Positions 6,395-15,202 of a stretch of 19,906 bases of DNA are shown one piece after another. The notes under the pieces are model-generated. The model saw only the letters and a program-made list of their open reading frames with translations, ran no database searches and was not told the origin of the DNA. This DNA comes from Actinomycetota bacterium. Its GTDB lineage: Bacteria > Actinomycetota > Acidimicrobiia > Spongiisociales > ZC4RG35. Each line of letters starts with the position of its first letter. The stretch's first letter is position 1. A program made the translations under genes and the position numbers. Where the stretch lies: positions 1 to 19,906 of the forward strand of contig QGUS01000002.1 in assembly GCA_003242515.1 (NCBI GenBank). Direction: 5' to 3'.

Positions 6395-7855
6395 TCAGCT
6401 CCCCGAATGCCTCCCCGCGACGGTGCGCATCAGCCCGGCGAACTCGGCGGGACGGTCGAAGTTGGCACGGTGCCCGGCGCCGGAGAAGACCACCTTCTCC
6501 TTGTAGGGGGCCTCCAGCATGACGAGCCACTCCTCCGCCGGGACCACCCGGCCCCGCGCCTCGTGCTCGCCGAGGACCATGTAATAGGGCACCTGCAGGA
6601 CCGGGATGTGGAGCCGGAAGTCGAGGCCCGCGAGCTGCGGGTAAAGGACCGTCGCCACGTCGAAGAAGCCCCGGAAGGCGTTGACCCGCTCGATGACGGA
6701 GTACTCCGGCACGAAGAGGATCGCCGGCATCTCGTTGTTCGGGTCGAAGCCGGGATAGGGGTTCCAGTCGTGCTCGGCCGAGGTGATCGGCCCGTACTTC
6801 CGGATGTCGTCGTACGGCGGCGGGCCGTCGGAACGGAGCCGTTCGGCGAGCCCGGTGTTGCCCGTCCGCTCCGCCCACGCCAGGGTGTCCTCCCAGAACA
6901 TCCGGTCGGTGTCGTCCCACGACACCATCTGCCCCACCCCGACGAAGGCGTGATACAGGTCCGGCCGGGCCTTGGCGGCGAGGGCGCCGAGGCCGCTCCC
7001 CCACGACTGGCCCACCAGGTAGACGCCGTCGACTCCGAACCGGTCTATCAGGTACTCCGTCACCGCCACGGTGTCGGACACCATCTGGTCCACGGTGATC
7101 TGCGAGGTGGGGTCGATGGAGGGATAGGACCGGCCGCTCCCCCGCTGGTCCCAGGCCACGACAACGAAGTCCTGCTCCAGCCCCACGTCCCGGCGGATGG
7201 CCCCGAGGTCGGTGCCTCCCGGTCCTCCGTGGAGGTAGAGCAGGACCGGGTTGGTCGTGTCACGCCCCCGGACCATCAGCGACTGACGGGAGCCGTTCAC
7301 GTCGATCTCCACCAGCTCGGCGACGGACCGCTCGGGGGCACCGTCCCCCACGATCGGGGCGGTGCTCGCCGGCCGGGCGACCATCACCGCCACCAGGCCG
7401 AGGAAGACGAGGGCCGCCGTCGTAAGGCTCCAGCCGAGCGGTCCGAGCCCGACCGCGTCGGGTCGGCCGAGTCGGGAGGCGGCGTGGATGCCGACCGCAG
7501 CTCCCGCCACGAGGGGCAGCAGGGTGACGATCCCGGGGAGCACCCTACCGACGATGAACGCGACGACCTCCAGGGTCGACCCGAACGACGGACGGTCGAT
7601 GCTGGCCCCGTCCAGGCCCGCCCGGGAGACCTCGACCACGACCGCGTAGAGCACGGGCGCGGCGAGCAGGACCCAGCGGGAGGGCCAGATGGTCCCCACG
7701 GCCACCCCGGCGGCGAGGAGGCCGATGAGGCTGACGAACGCCTGCGTGGCCGTGATCGGGCCGCGGGGCGTCAGCAAGCCCGACGCCACCCCGGCGACCA
7801 CGACCAGGGCGATCGCCAGATATGGGCTGGGGGCCGCGTGGGCTGCCTGGCTCAT
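6395..7855 (-). CDS. Membrane-anchored alpha/beta hydrolase (prolyl aminopeptidase-like)
   Basis: The first about 165 of 486 residues contain around five hydrophobic segments (near 11-29, 36-54, 59-75, 95-118 and 142-160). The remainder is an alpha/beta hydrolase of the proline iminopeptidase-like group: oxyanion loop HGGPGG (209-214), AWDQRGSGRS (234-243), nucleophile elbow GQSWGS with Ser284, and the catalytic His in GAGHRANF near the C-terminus. The acid is probably in LGEHE. The HGGPG motif is shared with serine peptidases that remove N-terminal proline, but also with other hydrolases, so the substrate is unknown. With an odd number of membrane spans the catalytic domain would face the opposite side from the N-terminus, plausibly outside. 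The start ATG at 7855 follows a TAGGTT box by six bases. Confidence 0.87.
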   Translation of the reverse strand: MSQAAHAAPSPYLAIALVVVAGVASGLLTPRGPITATQAFVSLIGLLAAGVAVGTIWPSRWVLLAAPVLYAVVVEVSRAGLDGASIDRPSFGSTLEVVAFIVGRVLPGIVTLLPLVAGAAVGIHAASRLGRPDAVGLGPLGWSLTTAALVFLGLVAVMVARPASTAPIVGDGAPERSVAELVEIDVNGSRQSLMVRGRDTTNPVLLYLHGGPGGTDLGAIRRDVGLEQDFVVVAWDQRGSGRSYPSIDPTSQITVDQMVSDTVAVTEYLIDRFGVDGVYLVGQSWGSGLGALAAKARPDLYHAFVGVGQMVSWDDTDRMFWEDTLAWAERTGNTGLAERLRSDGPPPYDDIRKYGPITSAEHDWNPYPGFDPNNEMPAILFVPEYSVIERVNAFRGFFDVATVLYPQLAGLDFRLHIPVLQVPYYMVLGEHEARGRVVPAEEWLVMLEAPYKEKVVFSGAGHRANFDRPAEFAGLMRTVAGRHSGS

Positions 7856-7861
7856 GACCCC

Positions 7862-7867
7862 AACCTA
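7862..7867 (-). promoter_or_regulatory. -10 box for leaderless start of the hydrolase gene
   Basis: On the - strand, TAGGTT lies six bases before the ATG at 7855, with no Shine-Dalgarno between. This repeats the pattern before the neighbouring membrane protein gene. It implies the hydrolase is transcribed from its own promoter rather than only by read-through from clpB. No good -35 is visible. Confidence 0.5.
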
Positions 7868-7875
7868 CGAAGAGG

Positions 7876-7892
7876 CCTGCCCCGGCGGCAGG
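7876..7892 (-). terminator. Short hairpin between clpB and the hydrolase gene
   Basis: CCTGCC (7876-7881) and GGCAGG (7887-7892) form a 6-bp stem with a 5-base loop, about 30 bases downstream of the clpB stop in the direction of clpB transcription. A short pyrimidine-rich stretch (CCTCTTCGT) follows on that strand. It is a modest candidate that could act with the hairpin at 7919-7938. Confidence 0.35.
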
Positions 7893-7924
7893 GCACAAGG
7901 TCCCGACGCCGCGGCCCGTGATCC

Positions 7925-10492
<2,568 letters not shown>

Positions 10493-10513
10493 CGTCAGAG
10501 GTTCACAGGTTCA

Positions 10514-10531
10514 ACTCAAACAAACTTGAGT
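10514..10531. promoter_or_regulatory. HspR-type half-site palindrome at the clpB promoter
   Basis: ACTCAA (10514-10519) and TTGAGT (10526-10531) are perfect inverted arms with a 6-base spacer. Extended by one base, the halves are ACTCAAA and CTTGAGT, matching 6 and 7 bases of the HAIR half-site. Canonical HAIR is CTTGAGT, seven bases, ACTCAAG; here the two halves are in the opposite order and closer. The dyad covers the predicted clpB transcription start, a normal place for a repressor. Binding by HspR is inferred. Confidence 0.6.
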
Positions 10532-10534
10532 CTG

Positions 10535-10563
10535 ATTATATAAAGGTTGGGCCCCAGTCGAAA
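10535..10563 (-). promoter_or_regulatory. clpB: clpB promoter (-10 TATAAT, weak -35)
   Basis: On the - strand a perfect TATAAT lies at 10540-10535. With a 17-base spacer the -35 position is TTTCGA (10563-10558), a poor match to TTGACA. Transcription would start near 10528, giving a leader of roughly 35 bases that contains most of the palindrome at 10514-10531. Strong -10, weak -35 and an overlapping operator suit a repressed, heat-inducible vegetative promoter. Confidence 0.6.
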
Positions 10564-10567
10564 CCCC

Positions 10568-10595
10568 TTGAAAATCTTGCGGCGCCGAGTATCAT
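10568..10595 (+). promoter_or_regulatory. padR promoter giving a leaderless message
   Basis: TTGAAA (10568-10573), a 16-base spacer and TATCAT (10590-10595) form a good -35/-10 pair. The ATG at 10603 follows after seven bases, so transcription would begin at or beside the start codon. The -35 regions of this and the divergent clpB promoter are only a few bases apart, so the polymerase sites compete or influence each other. Confidence 0.6.
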
Positions 10596-10608
10596 GCGGA
10601 GCATGGTA
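10590..10608. promoter_or_regulatory. Dyad over the padR -10 box and start codon
   Basis: TATCATGC and GCATGGTA flank a 3-base centre; seven of eight positions pair. The dyad covers the -10 box and runs past the start codon at 10603, where a bound protein would block transcription. PadR regulators often repress their own gene at short dyads in this position, so autoregulation is a reasonable inference. Confidence 0.45.
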
Positions 10609-10956
10609 TCTGGGGGCACCCGACAGGACCGGAGCTCGCAGCTCCTCCACGGTGTCCTCGACATGTGCCTGATGGCGGTGATCCGGGAGGAGCCGTCCTA
10701 CGGGTACGAGATGGCGAGCAAGCTCACCGAGCGAGGACTGGGTCTCGCCAGCGAGGGGTCGATCTACCCCATCCTCTCCCGCCTCCAGCGATCGGGCCTC
10801 ATCGAGGGGTACCTGGTGCAGAGCTCCGAGGGCCCCGCCCGCAAGTACTACCGGATCACCGATAAGGGGCGGAAGAGCCTGGAGGAGTGGGTCGGGGTGT
10901 GGAAGTCGTTCCGGACCGCGGTCGACCTGGTGATCGGAGGCGACGATGCCGATTGA
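10603..10956 (+). CDS. PadR-family transcriptional regulator
   Basis: This is a winged helix-turn-helix regulator of 117 residues from the ATG at 10603. An ATG nine bases upstream (10594) is in frame, but it falls inside the predicted -10 box, so 10603 fits the promoter better. The family pattern is clear: LLHGVLDMCLMAVI opening helix, PSYGYEMASKL, recognition helix region EGSIYPILSRLQRSGLIEGYL, the wing with RKYYRITDKGRKSLEEW (quoted in part: RKYYRITDKG) and a short C-terminal dimerisation helix, as in the small PadR subfamily. Targets are probably its own promoter, hence the two following membrane-protein genes. It overlaps the next gene by 11 bases. PadR proteins next to a HAAS-domain protein are a common arrangement; here that domain is at the start of the next gene. 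Confidence 0.92.
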   Translation: MVSGGTRQDRSSQLLHGVLDMCLMAVIREEPSYGYEMASKLTERGLGLASEGSIYPILSRLQRSGLIEGYLVQSSEGPARKYYRITDKGRKSLEEWVGVWKSFRTAVDLVIGGDDAD

Positions 10957-11722
10957 CCGCTCCATCGTCGCCGCACTGGCCGCCTACTGGCACGAAGCGG
11001 GTGTCCCCCGCACCGACATCGACGAGATGCGGGCAGAGCTGGAGAGCCACCTCGAGGAGGTGGCCAAGCGAGGCGGGAAGACCGATCTGGTCGTGTCCGA
11101 CCTCGCCGGGCTCGCCGAGCAATGGGCGGAGGCCCGGCTGGGGCGTAGGGTGCCCTCGTGGGACGACGTGCAGAGCGGTCGGGTGAAGAGAAGGCGTGAG
11201 CAGCGACGGGAGACCGTCCTGTATGGATTCGCCGTGGTGGCCATGCTGGCCGCCGCGGGAGTGGCCGGCAAAGGAGGTCAGAGCGTGGACAACGAACTGT
11301 GGCGCTGGGTATGGACGATCTTCGCCGTCGTCATGGGCATCGGGGAGATGTTCACCGCCGGCTTCTTCCTGCTGCCGTTCGCGGCGGGTGCGGCGGCGGC
11401 CGCAGTCCTCGCCTGGCTCGACGTGCACCTCATCGCCCAGTGGCTGGTGTTCTTCGGAGTCACGGCGTTCGCCTTCGCCTACCTCCGCCGGTATGTGGAC
11501 CGGCAGGACCGTGAGGCGCAGCCGGCCATCGGGGCCAACCGGTGGATCGGCGTCGAGGGCGTGGTCCTCGATGCAATCGAGCCCGTGAGCGGAGCGGGCC
11601 TGGTCCGGGTGCTGAGCGAGGAGTGGCGGGCCACCTCGGCCGGGCGCATCGAGAAGGGCACGAGGATCCTCGTGGTGAACGTGGACGGAACCAAGCTCGT
11701 CGTCGAGCCGATCGAAGACTGA
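10946..11722 (+). CDS. Fusion of HAAS-like domain with NfeD membrane protein
   Basis: The 258 residues fall into two modules. Residues 1-72 are helical, with an Asp-Glu-Met-Arg-Ala-Glu-Leu-Glu-Ser-His-Leu pattern and a later VVSDLAGLAEQWAEA helix. This resembles the HAAS/DUF1700 domain normally encoded as a separate protein beside PadR regulators. A basic stretch (KRRREQRRE, 81-89) and one membrane span (91-108) follow. Residues 119-180 are the NfeD membrane segments and 195-256 its OB-fold (ANRWIGVEGVV, RILVVNVDGTKLVVEP). NfeD partners the SPFH protein encoded next. The ATG at 10946 has GGAGG five bases upstream and overlaps padR. An internal GTG at codon 114 has a near-perfect ribosome site and would give a 145-residue stand-alone NfeD. 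The NfeD part is confident; the HAAS call is by pattern only. Confidence 0.82.
   Translation: MPIDRSIVAALAAYWHEAGVPRTDIDEMRAELESHLEEVAKRGGKTDLVVSDLAGLAEQWAEARLGRRVPSWDDVQSGRVKRRREQRRETVLYGFAVVAMLAAAGVAGKGGQSVDNELWRWVWTIFAVVMGIGEMFTAGFFLLPFAAGAAAAAVLAWLDVHLIAQWLVFFGVTAFAFAYLRRYVDRQDREAQPAIGANRWIGVEGVVLDAIEPVSGAGLVRVLSEEWRATSAGRIEKGTRILVVNVDGTKLVVEPIED
11270..11287 (+). promoter_or_regulatory. Internal ribosome binding site with in-frame GTG
   Basis: AAAGGAGGT (11270-11278) is a near-perfect complement of the 16S rRNA 3' end. It sits six to seven bases before GTG (11285-11287), codon 114 of the HAAS-NfeD frame, exactly at the boundary between the two modules. Starting there yields 145 residues, a normal length for short NfeD proteins. 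This is the strongest Shine-Dalgarno sequence I see in the window. Confidence 0.6.
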
Positions 11723-11744
11723 GAGCAGGAGGGAAAGGAAGACA

Positions 11745-12674
11745 ATGGGCAACGAGATCATCGCCCTGTTCGCGGTTCTGGCGGTCGCACTGATCGTCAT
11801 CGCCGCGTCGGGGTTCAAGATCGTACGGCCATACCAGAAGGGCCTCATCGAGTTCCTGGGCCGCTACGAGAAGACGGTGGACGCCGGCCTCCGCTGGGTC
11901 ATGCCGTTCGTCAAGCGGATCATCAAGGTCGACATGCGGGAGCAGGTCGTGGACGTGCCCCCGCAGGACGTCATCACCAAGGACAACGTGGTGGTGACCG
12001 TCGACGCCGTGATCTACTTCGAGCCGACCGACCCGGTGAAGCTGCAGTACAACGTCGCCAACTTCATCCTGGCGGTCACCAAGCTGGCCCAGACCAACCT
12101 GCGAAACGTGGTCGGCGACCTCGACCTCGACTCGGCGCTCACCTCCCGCGAGGTGATCAACGCCAAGCTGCGGACGATCCTCGACGACGCCACCGACAAG
12201 TGGGGCGTCCGGGTGGTCCGGGTCGAGATCCAGCGGATCGAGCCGCCGCAGGACGTCACCGACGCCATGCACCGCCAGATGAAGGCGGAGCGTGACCGGC
12301 GTGCCGCCGTCACCGAGGCCGAGGGCCGCAAGCGGGCCGCAATCCTCACCGCCGAGGGCGTCAAGGAGAGCCAGATCCTCGAGGCCGAGGGTCAGGCCGA
12401 GGCCATCCGCCGGGTCGCCGACGCCGAGCGGTACCAGCTGCTCACGGTGGCCGAAGGCGAGGCGCAGGCGATCGAGAAGGTGTTCTCGGCCATCCACGCC
12501 GGGAACCCGACCCCCGACCTCATCGCCATCCGCTACCTGGAGGCGCTGCAGGGGATCGCCAACGGCCAGGCCACGAAGATCTTCCTGCCGCTGGACACCT
12601 CCGGCGTCCTCGGGTCGGTGGCCGCCGTCGGCGAGCTGTTCAAGGCGCAGCAGGAGGGCGGCGCCACGGCCTGA
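11745..12674 (+). CDS. SPFH/Band 7 protein (stomatin-slipin family, QmcA-like)
   Basis: This 309-residue membrane scaffold protein belongs to the prohibitin-stomatin superfamily and associates with NfeD. One N-terminal membrane span (about 5-22) is followed by the Band 7 domain (about 24-180) with IVRPYQKGLIEFLGRYEKT (quoted in part: RPYQKGLIEFLGRY), VPPQDVITKDNVVVTVDAV and RVEIQRIEPPQDV. A long Ala/Glu-rich coiled coil (about 185-235, with repeated AEG units) precedes a C-terminal helix region. Such proteins form large cages or rings at the membrane and often have a partner protease or an NfeD OB domain. The gene is 22 bases after the NfeD stop, with GGAGGG upstream. The NfeD-stomatin pair is a known conserved neighbourhood; its position under a PadR regulator suggests controlled expression. 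Confidence 0.95.
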   Translation: MGNEIIALFAVLAVALIVIAASGFKIVRPYQKGLIEFLGRYEKTVDAGLRWVMPFVKRIIKVDMREQVVDVPPQDVITKDNVVVTVDAVIYFEPTDPVKLQYNVANFILAVTKLAQTNLRNVVGDLDLDSALTSREVINAKLRTILDDATDKWGVRVVRVEIQRIEPPQDVTDAMHRQMKAERDRRAAVTEAEGRKRAAILTAEGVKESQILEAEGQAEAIRRVADAERYQLLTVAEGEAQAIEKVFSAIHAGNPTPDLIAIRYLEALQGIANGQATKIFLPLDTSGVLGSVAAVGELFKAQQEGGATA

Positions 12675-12699
12675 CCGTGCCCTGAGAGCCGGGCGACCC

Positions 12700-12729
12700 G
12701 AAGGGGATGTGGCTCGCCGCATCCCCTTC
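12700..12729 (+). terminator. Hairpin after the SPFH gene
   Basis: GAAGGGGATG (12700-12709) and CATCCCCTTC (12720-12729) form a perfect 10-bp stem around a 10-base loop, 26 bases after the SPFH stop. No T-run follows. It most likely ends the padR operon and separates it from the amino-acid importer. The rest of the 120-base gap holds a possible TACCCT box (12746-12751) for the next gene, without a convincing -35. Confidence 0.6.
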
Positions 12730-12794
12730 ATCGCGCCGGTGCGTTTACCCTACGACGGTCGGCCTTCGCGTCGACCTGACTACGGAGGAAACAA

Positions 12795-13598
12795 GTGTCT
12801 ATCACCAAGAAGACAAGGCTGTTCGCCCTCGTGGCGGCCCTCGCCATGGTGCTCGCTGCGTGTGGCAGCGACTCGGGCAGCGGGTCCACCACGACGACCG
12901 GCTCCAGCGGCGACCTGGAGCTCAAGAAGCCGGGCACGCTGGTGGTGTGCACCGATGTCCCCTACCCGCCGATGGAGTTCGTCCAGGACGGCGACTACAC
13001 GGGCTTCGACATCGAGCTGATGCGCGCCATCGCCGAGGACCTCGGCCTCACCATGGAGGTCGCAGAGCCCGGCTGGGAGGCGATCACCGGCGGTCTCGCC
13101 TTCGAGACCGACTGCGACGTCGCCGCCTCCTCGATCACCATCACCGACGAGCGCAAGGAGAACGTCGACTTCTCCGATCCGTACTTCGAGGCGGAGCAGT
13201 CGCTGCTGGTCAAGGAGGGCTCGGGCATCAGCGACCTCGCCGACATGGCCGGCAAGAAGCTCGCCGTCCAGACCGGCACCACCGGCCACTTCTACGCCCG
13301 CGACAACGGCCCCGAGGGCATCGAGATCGTCGAGTTCCAGGATGCCGACGGTCCGCTGCTCGCCATGGAGGCCGGGCAGGTCGACGGCTTCATGACCGAC
13401 CTGGTCGTGACCCAGGACTTCGTGAACAGCCACGAGGGCTTCGAGGTCGTCGCCACCTACCCCACCGACGAGGTCTACGGCCTCGCCGTGAAGAAGGACG
13501 GCGCCCCGAACCTGCTCGCGGCGCTCAACGCCTCGCTGAAGAAGCTGCGGGACAACGGGACCTACGACCGGATCTACAACGAGTGGTTCGGTAACTGA
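12795..13598 (+). CDS. Polar amino-acid ABC transporter substrate-binding lipoprotein
   Basis: This is the extracytoplasmic receptor of an amino-acid importer (SBP_bac_3 family), 267 residues. It starts with GTG at 12795, six bases after GGAGG (12784-12788). The lipoprotein signal has KK, a hydrophobic core and the lipobox LAAC with Cys23. A Ser/Thr/Gly tether (24-39) precedes the binding domain. Typical family segments are VVCTDVPYPPMEF, GFDIELMRAIAEDLG, DCDVAASSITITDERKENVDFSDPYF (quoted in part: ITITDERKENVDFSDPY), the hinge-region LAVQTGTTGHFYA and EVYGLAVKKD. The mature protein would sit on the outer face of the cell membrane. The precise amino acid cannot be read; polar or acidic ones are common for this group. 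It is followed by permease and ATPase genes. Confidence 0.95.
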   Translation: MSITKKTRLFALVAALAMVLAACGSDSGSGSTTTTGSSGDLELKKPGTLVVCTDVPYPPMEFVQDGDYTGFDIELMRAIAEDLGLTMEVAEPGWEAITGGLAFETDCDVAASSITITDERKENVDFSDPYFEAEQSLLVKEGSGISDLADMAGKKLAVQTGTTGHFYARDNGPEGIEIVEFQDADGPLLAMEAGQVDGFMTDLVVTQDFVNSHEGFEVVATYPTDEVYGLAVKKDGAPNLLAALNASLKKLRDNGTYDRIYNEWFGN

Positions 13599-13624
13599 AC
13601 CACCCGTTTCCGATATGCAAGGTG

Positions 13625-13652
13625 GAGGGGCGACCCGCTAGGGTCGCCCCTC
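13625..13652 (+). terminator. 12-bp perfect hairpin between binding protein and permease genes
   Basis: GAGGGGCGACCC (13625-13636), loop GCTA, GGGTCGCCCCTC (13641-13652). It lies in the 58-base gap and ends only four bases before the permease ATG at 13657. The only Shine-Dalgarno-like sequence (GGAGGGG, 13624-13630) is inside the left arm. Such structures in transporter operons stop part of the transcripts or protect the upstream message, so that binding protein outnumbers permease. Confidence 0.65.
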
Positions 13653-13656
13653 TGTC

Positions 13657-14457
13657 ATGGCACTGAACGAGAGGCGGGTCGGCTCCCTGACGCGTGGCAC
13701 CGTCATCGCCTGGGTGGTCACGATCGTCATCGTCGCCCTGGTGGTCGCATTCGCCGACTGGGAGCGCATCGGGTCCAACTTCTTCAACGTCGACGAGGCG
13801 CGGCGGATGCTGCCGCAGCTGCTCACGGTTGCGGCCAAGAACACCCTCGTCTACACCGTCGCCTCGTTCTGCTTCGGGTTCGTCATCGCACTGTGCATGG
13901 CGCTGATGCGGCTCTCGAACTTCCCGCCGGCCCGGGCCTTCGCACTCGCCTATGTGGAGCTGTTCCGGGGCCTGCCCGCCCTGGTCACCCTGATCCTCCT
14001 CGCCTTCGGCATCCCGATCGCCTTCCCCGGCGTGAGGATCCCCGGAGGGCAGGTCGGGGCCGCCATCACGGGTCTCTCCATCGTCGCGGGCGCCTACATG
14101 GCGGAGACGATCCGTGGCGGCATCGAGGCCGTTCCCCGGGGGCAGATGGAGGCGGCCCGCTCCCTGGGGATGTCCCGGGGGCAGACGATGGCCAGCATCA
14201 TCATCCCCCAGGCCTTCCGGATCATGATCCCGCCGCTGACCAACGAGTTCGTCCTCCTCATCAAGGACACCTCGCTCATCTACGTGGTGGGCTCCACCCC
14301 GGCTACCCGGGAGCTGGTGAAGTTCGCCCGAGACTTCATGTCCGACCGCCGCAACGCCACCCCGCTCACCGTGATCGCCATCGTGTACCTGCTGATCACG
14401 CTGCCCCTCACCTACCTGGTACGGAGGCTCGAGGAACGGCTGGGGAAGGGACGATGA
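13657..14457 (+). CDS. Amino-acid ABC transporter permease (HisM/GlnP type)
   Basis: This inner-membrane subunit forms the translocation path of the polar amino-acid importer, 266 residues. Hydrophobic segments lie near residues 14-32, 63-84, 95-122, 133-150, 195-212 and 236-255. The cytoplasmic coupling loop (EAA motif) that contacts the ATPase is clear at about 157-173 (EAVPRGQMEAARSLGMS), followed by PQAFRIMIPPL. YVELFRGLPALV is the family signature of amino-acid permeases. The ATG at 13657 has no usable ribosome site between it and the hairpin ending at 13652, so translation may be inefficient or structure-dependent; no better start exists before the first span. The TGA overlaps the ATPase ATG by 4 bases. 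One permease gene only, so the channel is probably a homodimer. Confidence 0.94.
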   Translation: MALNERRVGSLTRGTVIAWVVTIVIVALVVAFADWERIGSNFFNVDEARRMLPQLLTVAAKNTLVYTVASFCFGFVIALCMALMRLSNFPPARAFALAYVELFRGLPALVTLILLAFGIPIAFPGVRIPGGQVGAAITGLSIVAGAYMAETIRGGIEAVPRGQMEAARSLGMSRGQTMASIIIPQAFRIMIPPLTNEFVLLIKDTSLIYVVGSTPATRELVKFARDFMSDRRNATPLTVIAIVYLLITLPLTYLVRRLEERLGKGR

Positions 14458-15194
14458 GCACGCCTGCGATCCAGATCGTCGACCTGCACAAGTACTTCGG
14501 CGAGCTCGAGGTGCTCAAGGGCGTGAGCATGTCCATCGAGCGAGGCGAGGTGGTGTGCGTCGTTGGCCCGTCCGGGTCCGGCAAGTCCACACTGCTCCGG
14601 TGCGTCAACCTGCTGGAGCTGCCCACCTCGGGCCAGGTGCTCATCGACGGCATCGACATCACCGACCCCAAGGTGGACCTGGACCAGATGCGCACCCGGA
14701 TCGGGATGGTGTTCCAGCAGTTCAACCTCTTCCCCCACCTCACCGTCCTCCGCAACCTCACCATCGCCCAGGAGAAGGTCCTGAAGCGGCCGCGGCAGGA
14801 GGCGGAGACGATCGCCATGGAGATGCTGGAGCGGGTGGGCGTGGCCAACAAGGCCCACGAGTACCCGGCCCGCTGCTCCGGTGGCCAGCAACAGCGTGTC
14901 GCCATCGCCCGGTCGCTGTGCATGGGCCCGGAGATGATGCTCTTCGACGAGCCCACCTCCGCACTCGACCCGGAGCTGGTCGGCGAGGTGCTCGATGTGA
15001 TGCGTTCCCTGGCCCGGGACGGCATGACGATGATGGTGGTCACCCACGAGATGGGCTTCGCCCGTGACGTCGCCGACCGGGTCGTGTTCATGGACGGCGG
15101 CGTCATCGTCGAGGAGGGGCCGCCGAACGAGGTCCTGGTCAACCCGAAGACCGAGCGGGCCCGCCGCTTCCTCCGCATGGTGGAGGAGAAGTAG
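14454..15194 (+). CDS. Amino-acid ABC transporter ATP-binding protein (GlnQ/HisP type)
   Basis: This cytoplasmic ATPase of the importer has 246 residues. Walker A is GPSGSGKST (38-46), the Q-loop is in MVFQQFNLFPHLTV (85-98), the signature is CSGGQQQRVAIAR (141-153), Walker B is MMLFDEPTSALD (161-172) and the switch His is in THEMGFARDVADRVVFM (quoted in part: THEMGFARDVADRV; His198). The first signature residue is Cys where Leu is usual; the following SGGQ is intact, so activity is expected. The frame is open upstream, but the ATG at 14454 makes the ATGA overlap with the permease stop and gives the normal N-terminus. It closes the binding protein-permease-ATPase operon. Confidence 0.96.
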   Translation: MSTPAIQIVDLHKYFGELEVLKGVSMSIERGEVVCVVGPSGSGKSTLLRCVNLLELPTSGQVLIDGIDITDPKVDLDQMRTRIGMVFQQFNLFPHLTVLRNLTIAQEKVLKRPRQEAETIAMEMLERVGVANKAHEYPARCSGGQQQRVAIARSLCMGPEMMLFDEPTSALDPELVGEVLDVMRSLARDGMTMMVVTHEMGFARDVADRVVFMDGGVIVEEGPPNEVLVNPKTERARRFLRMVEEK

Positions 15195-15202
15195 CTCCGG
15201 TC

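Noticed and set aside
6296..7921. 541-residue frame opposite the alpha/beta hydrolase
   Set aside because: Composition is His/Asp/Gly/Arg-rich without motifs, while the opposite frame has catalytic signatures and membrane segments.
10500..10545. Canonical HAIR (CTTGAGT-N7-ACTCAAG) at clpB
   Set aside because: Checked in both registers around 10514-10531; the partner half-site at N7 matches only 1 to 4 of 7 bases. Only the everted arrangement is present.
12707..13594. Alternative-frame open reading overlapping the binding-protein gene
   Set aside because: Arg/His/Gly-rich with no motifs; the lipoprotein frame has a ribosome site, lipobox and family segments.
14878..14892. Cys in place of Leu in the ABC signature (CSGGQ) as a sign of an inactive ATPase
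   Set aside because: The first signature position tolerates variation, and Walker A, SGGQ, Walker B and the switch His are intact.
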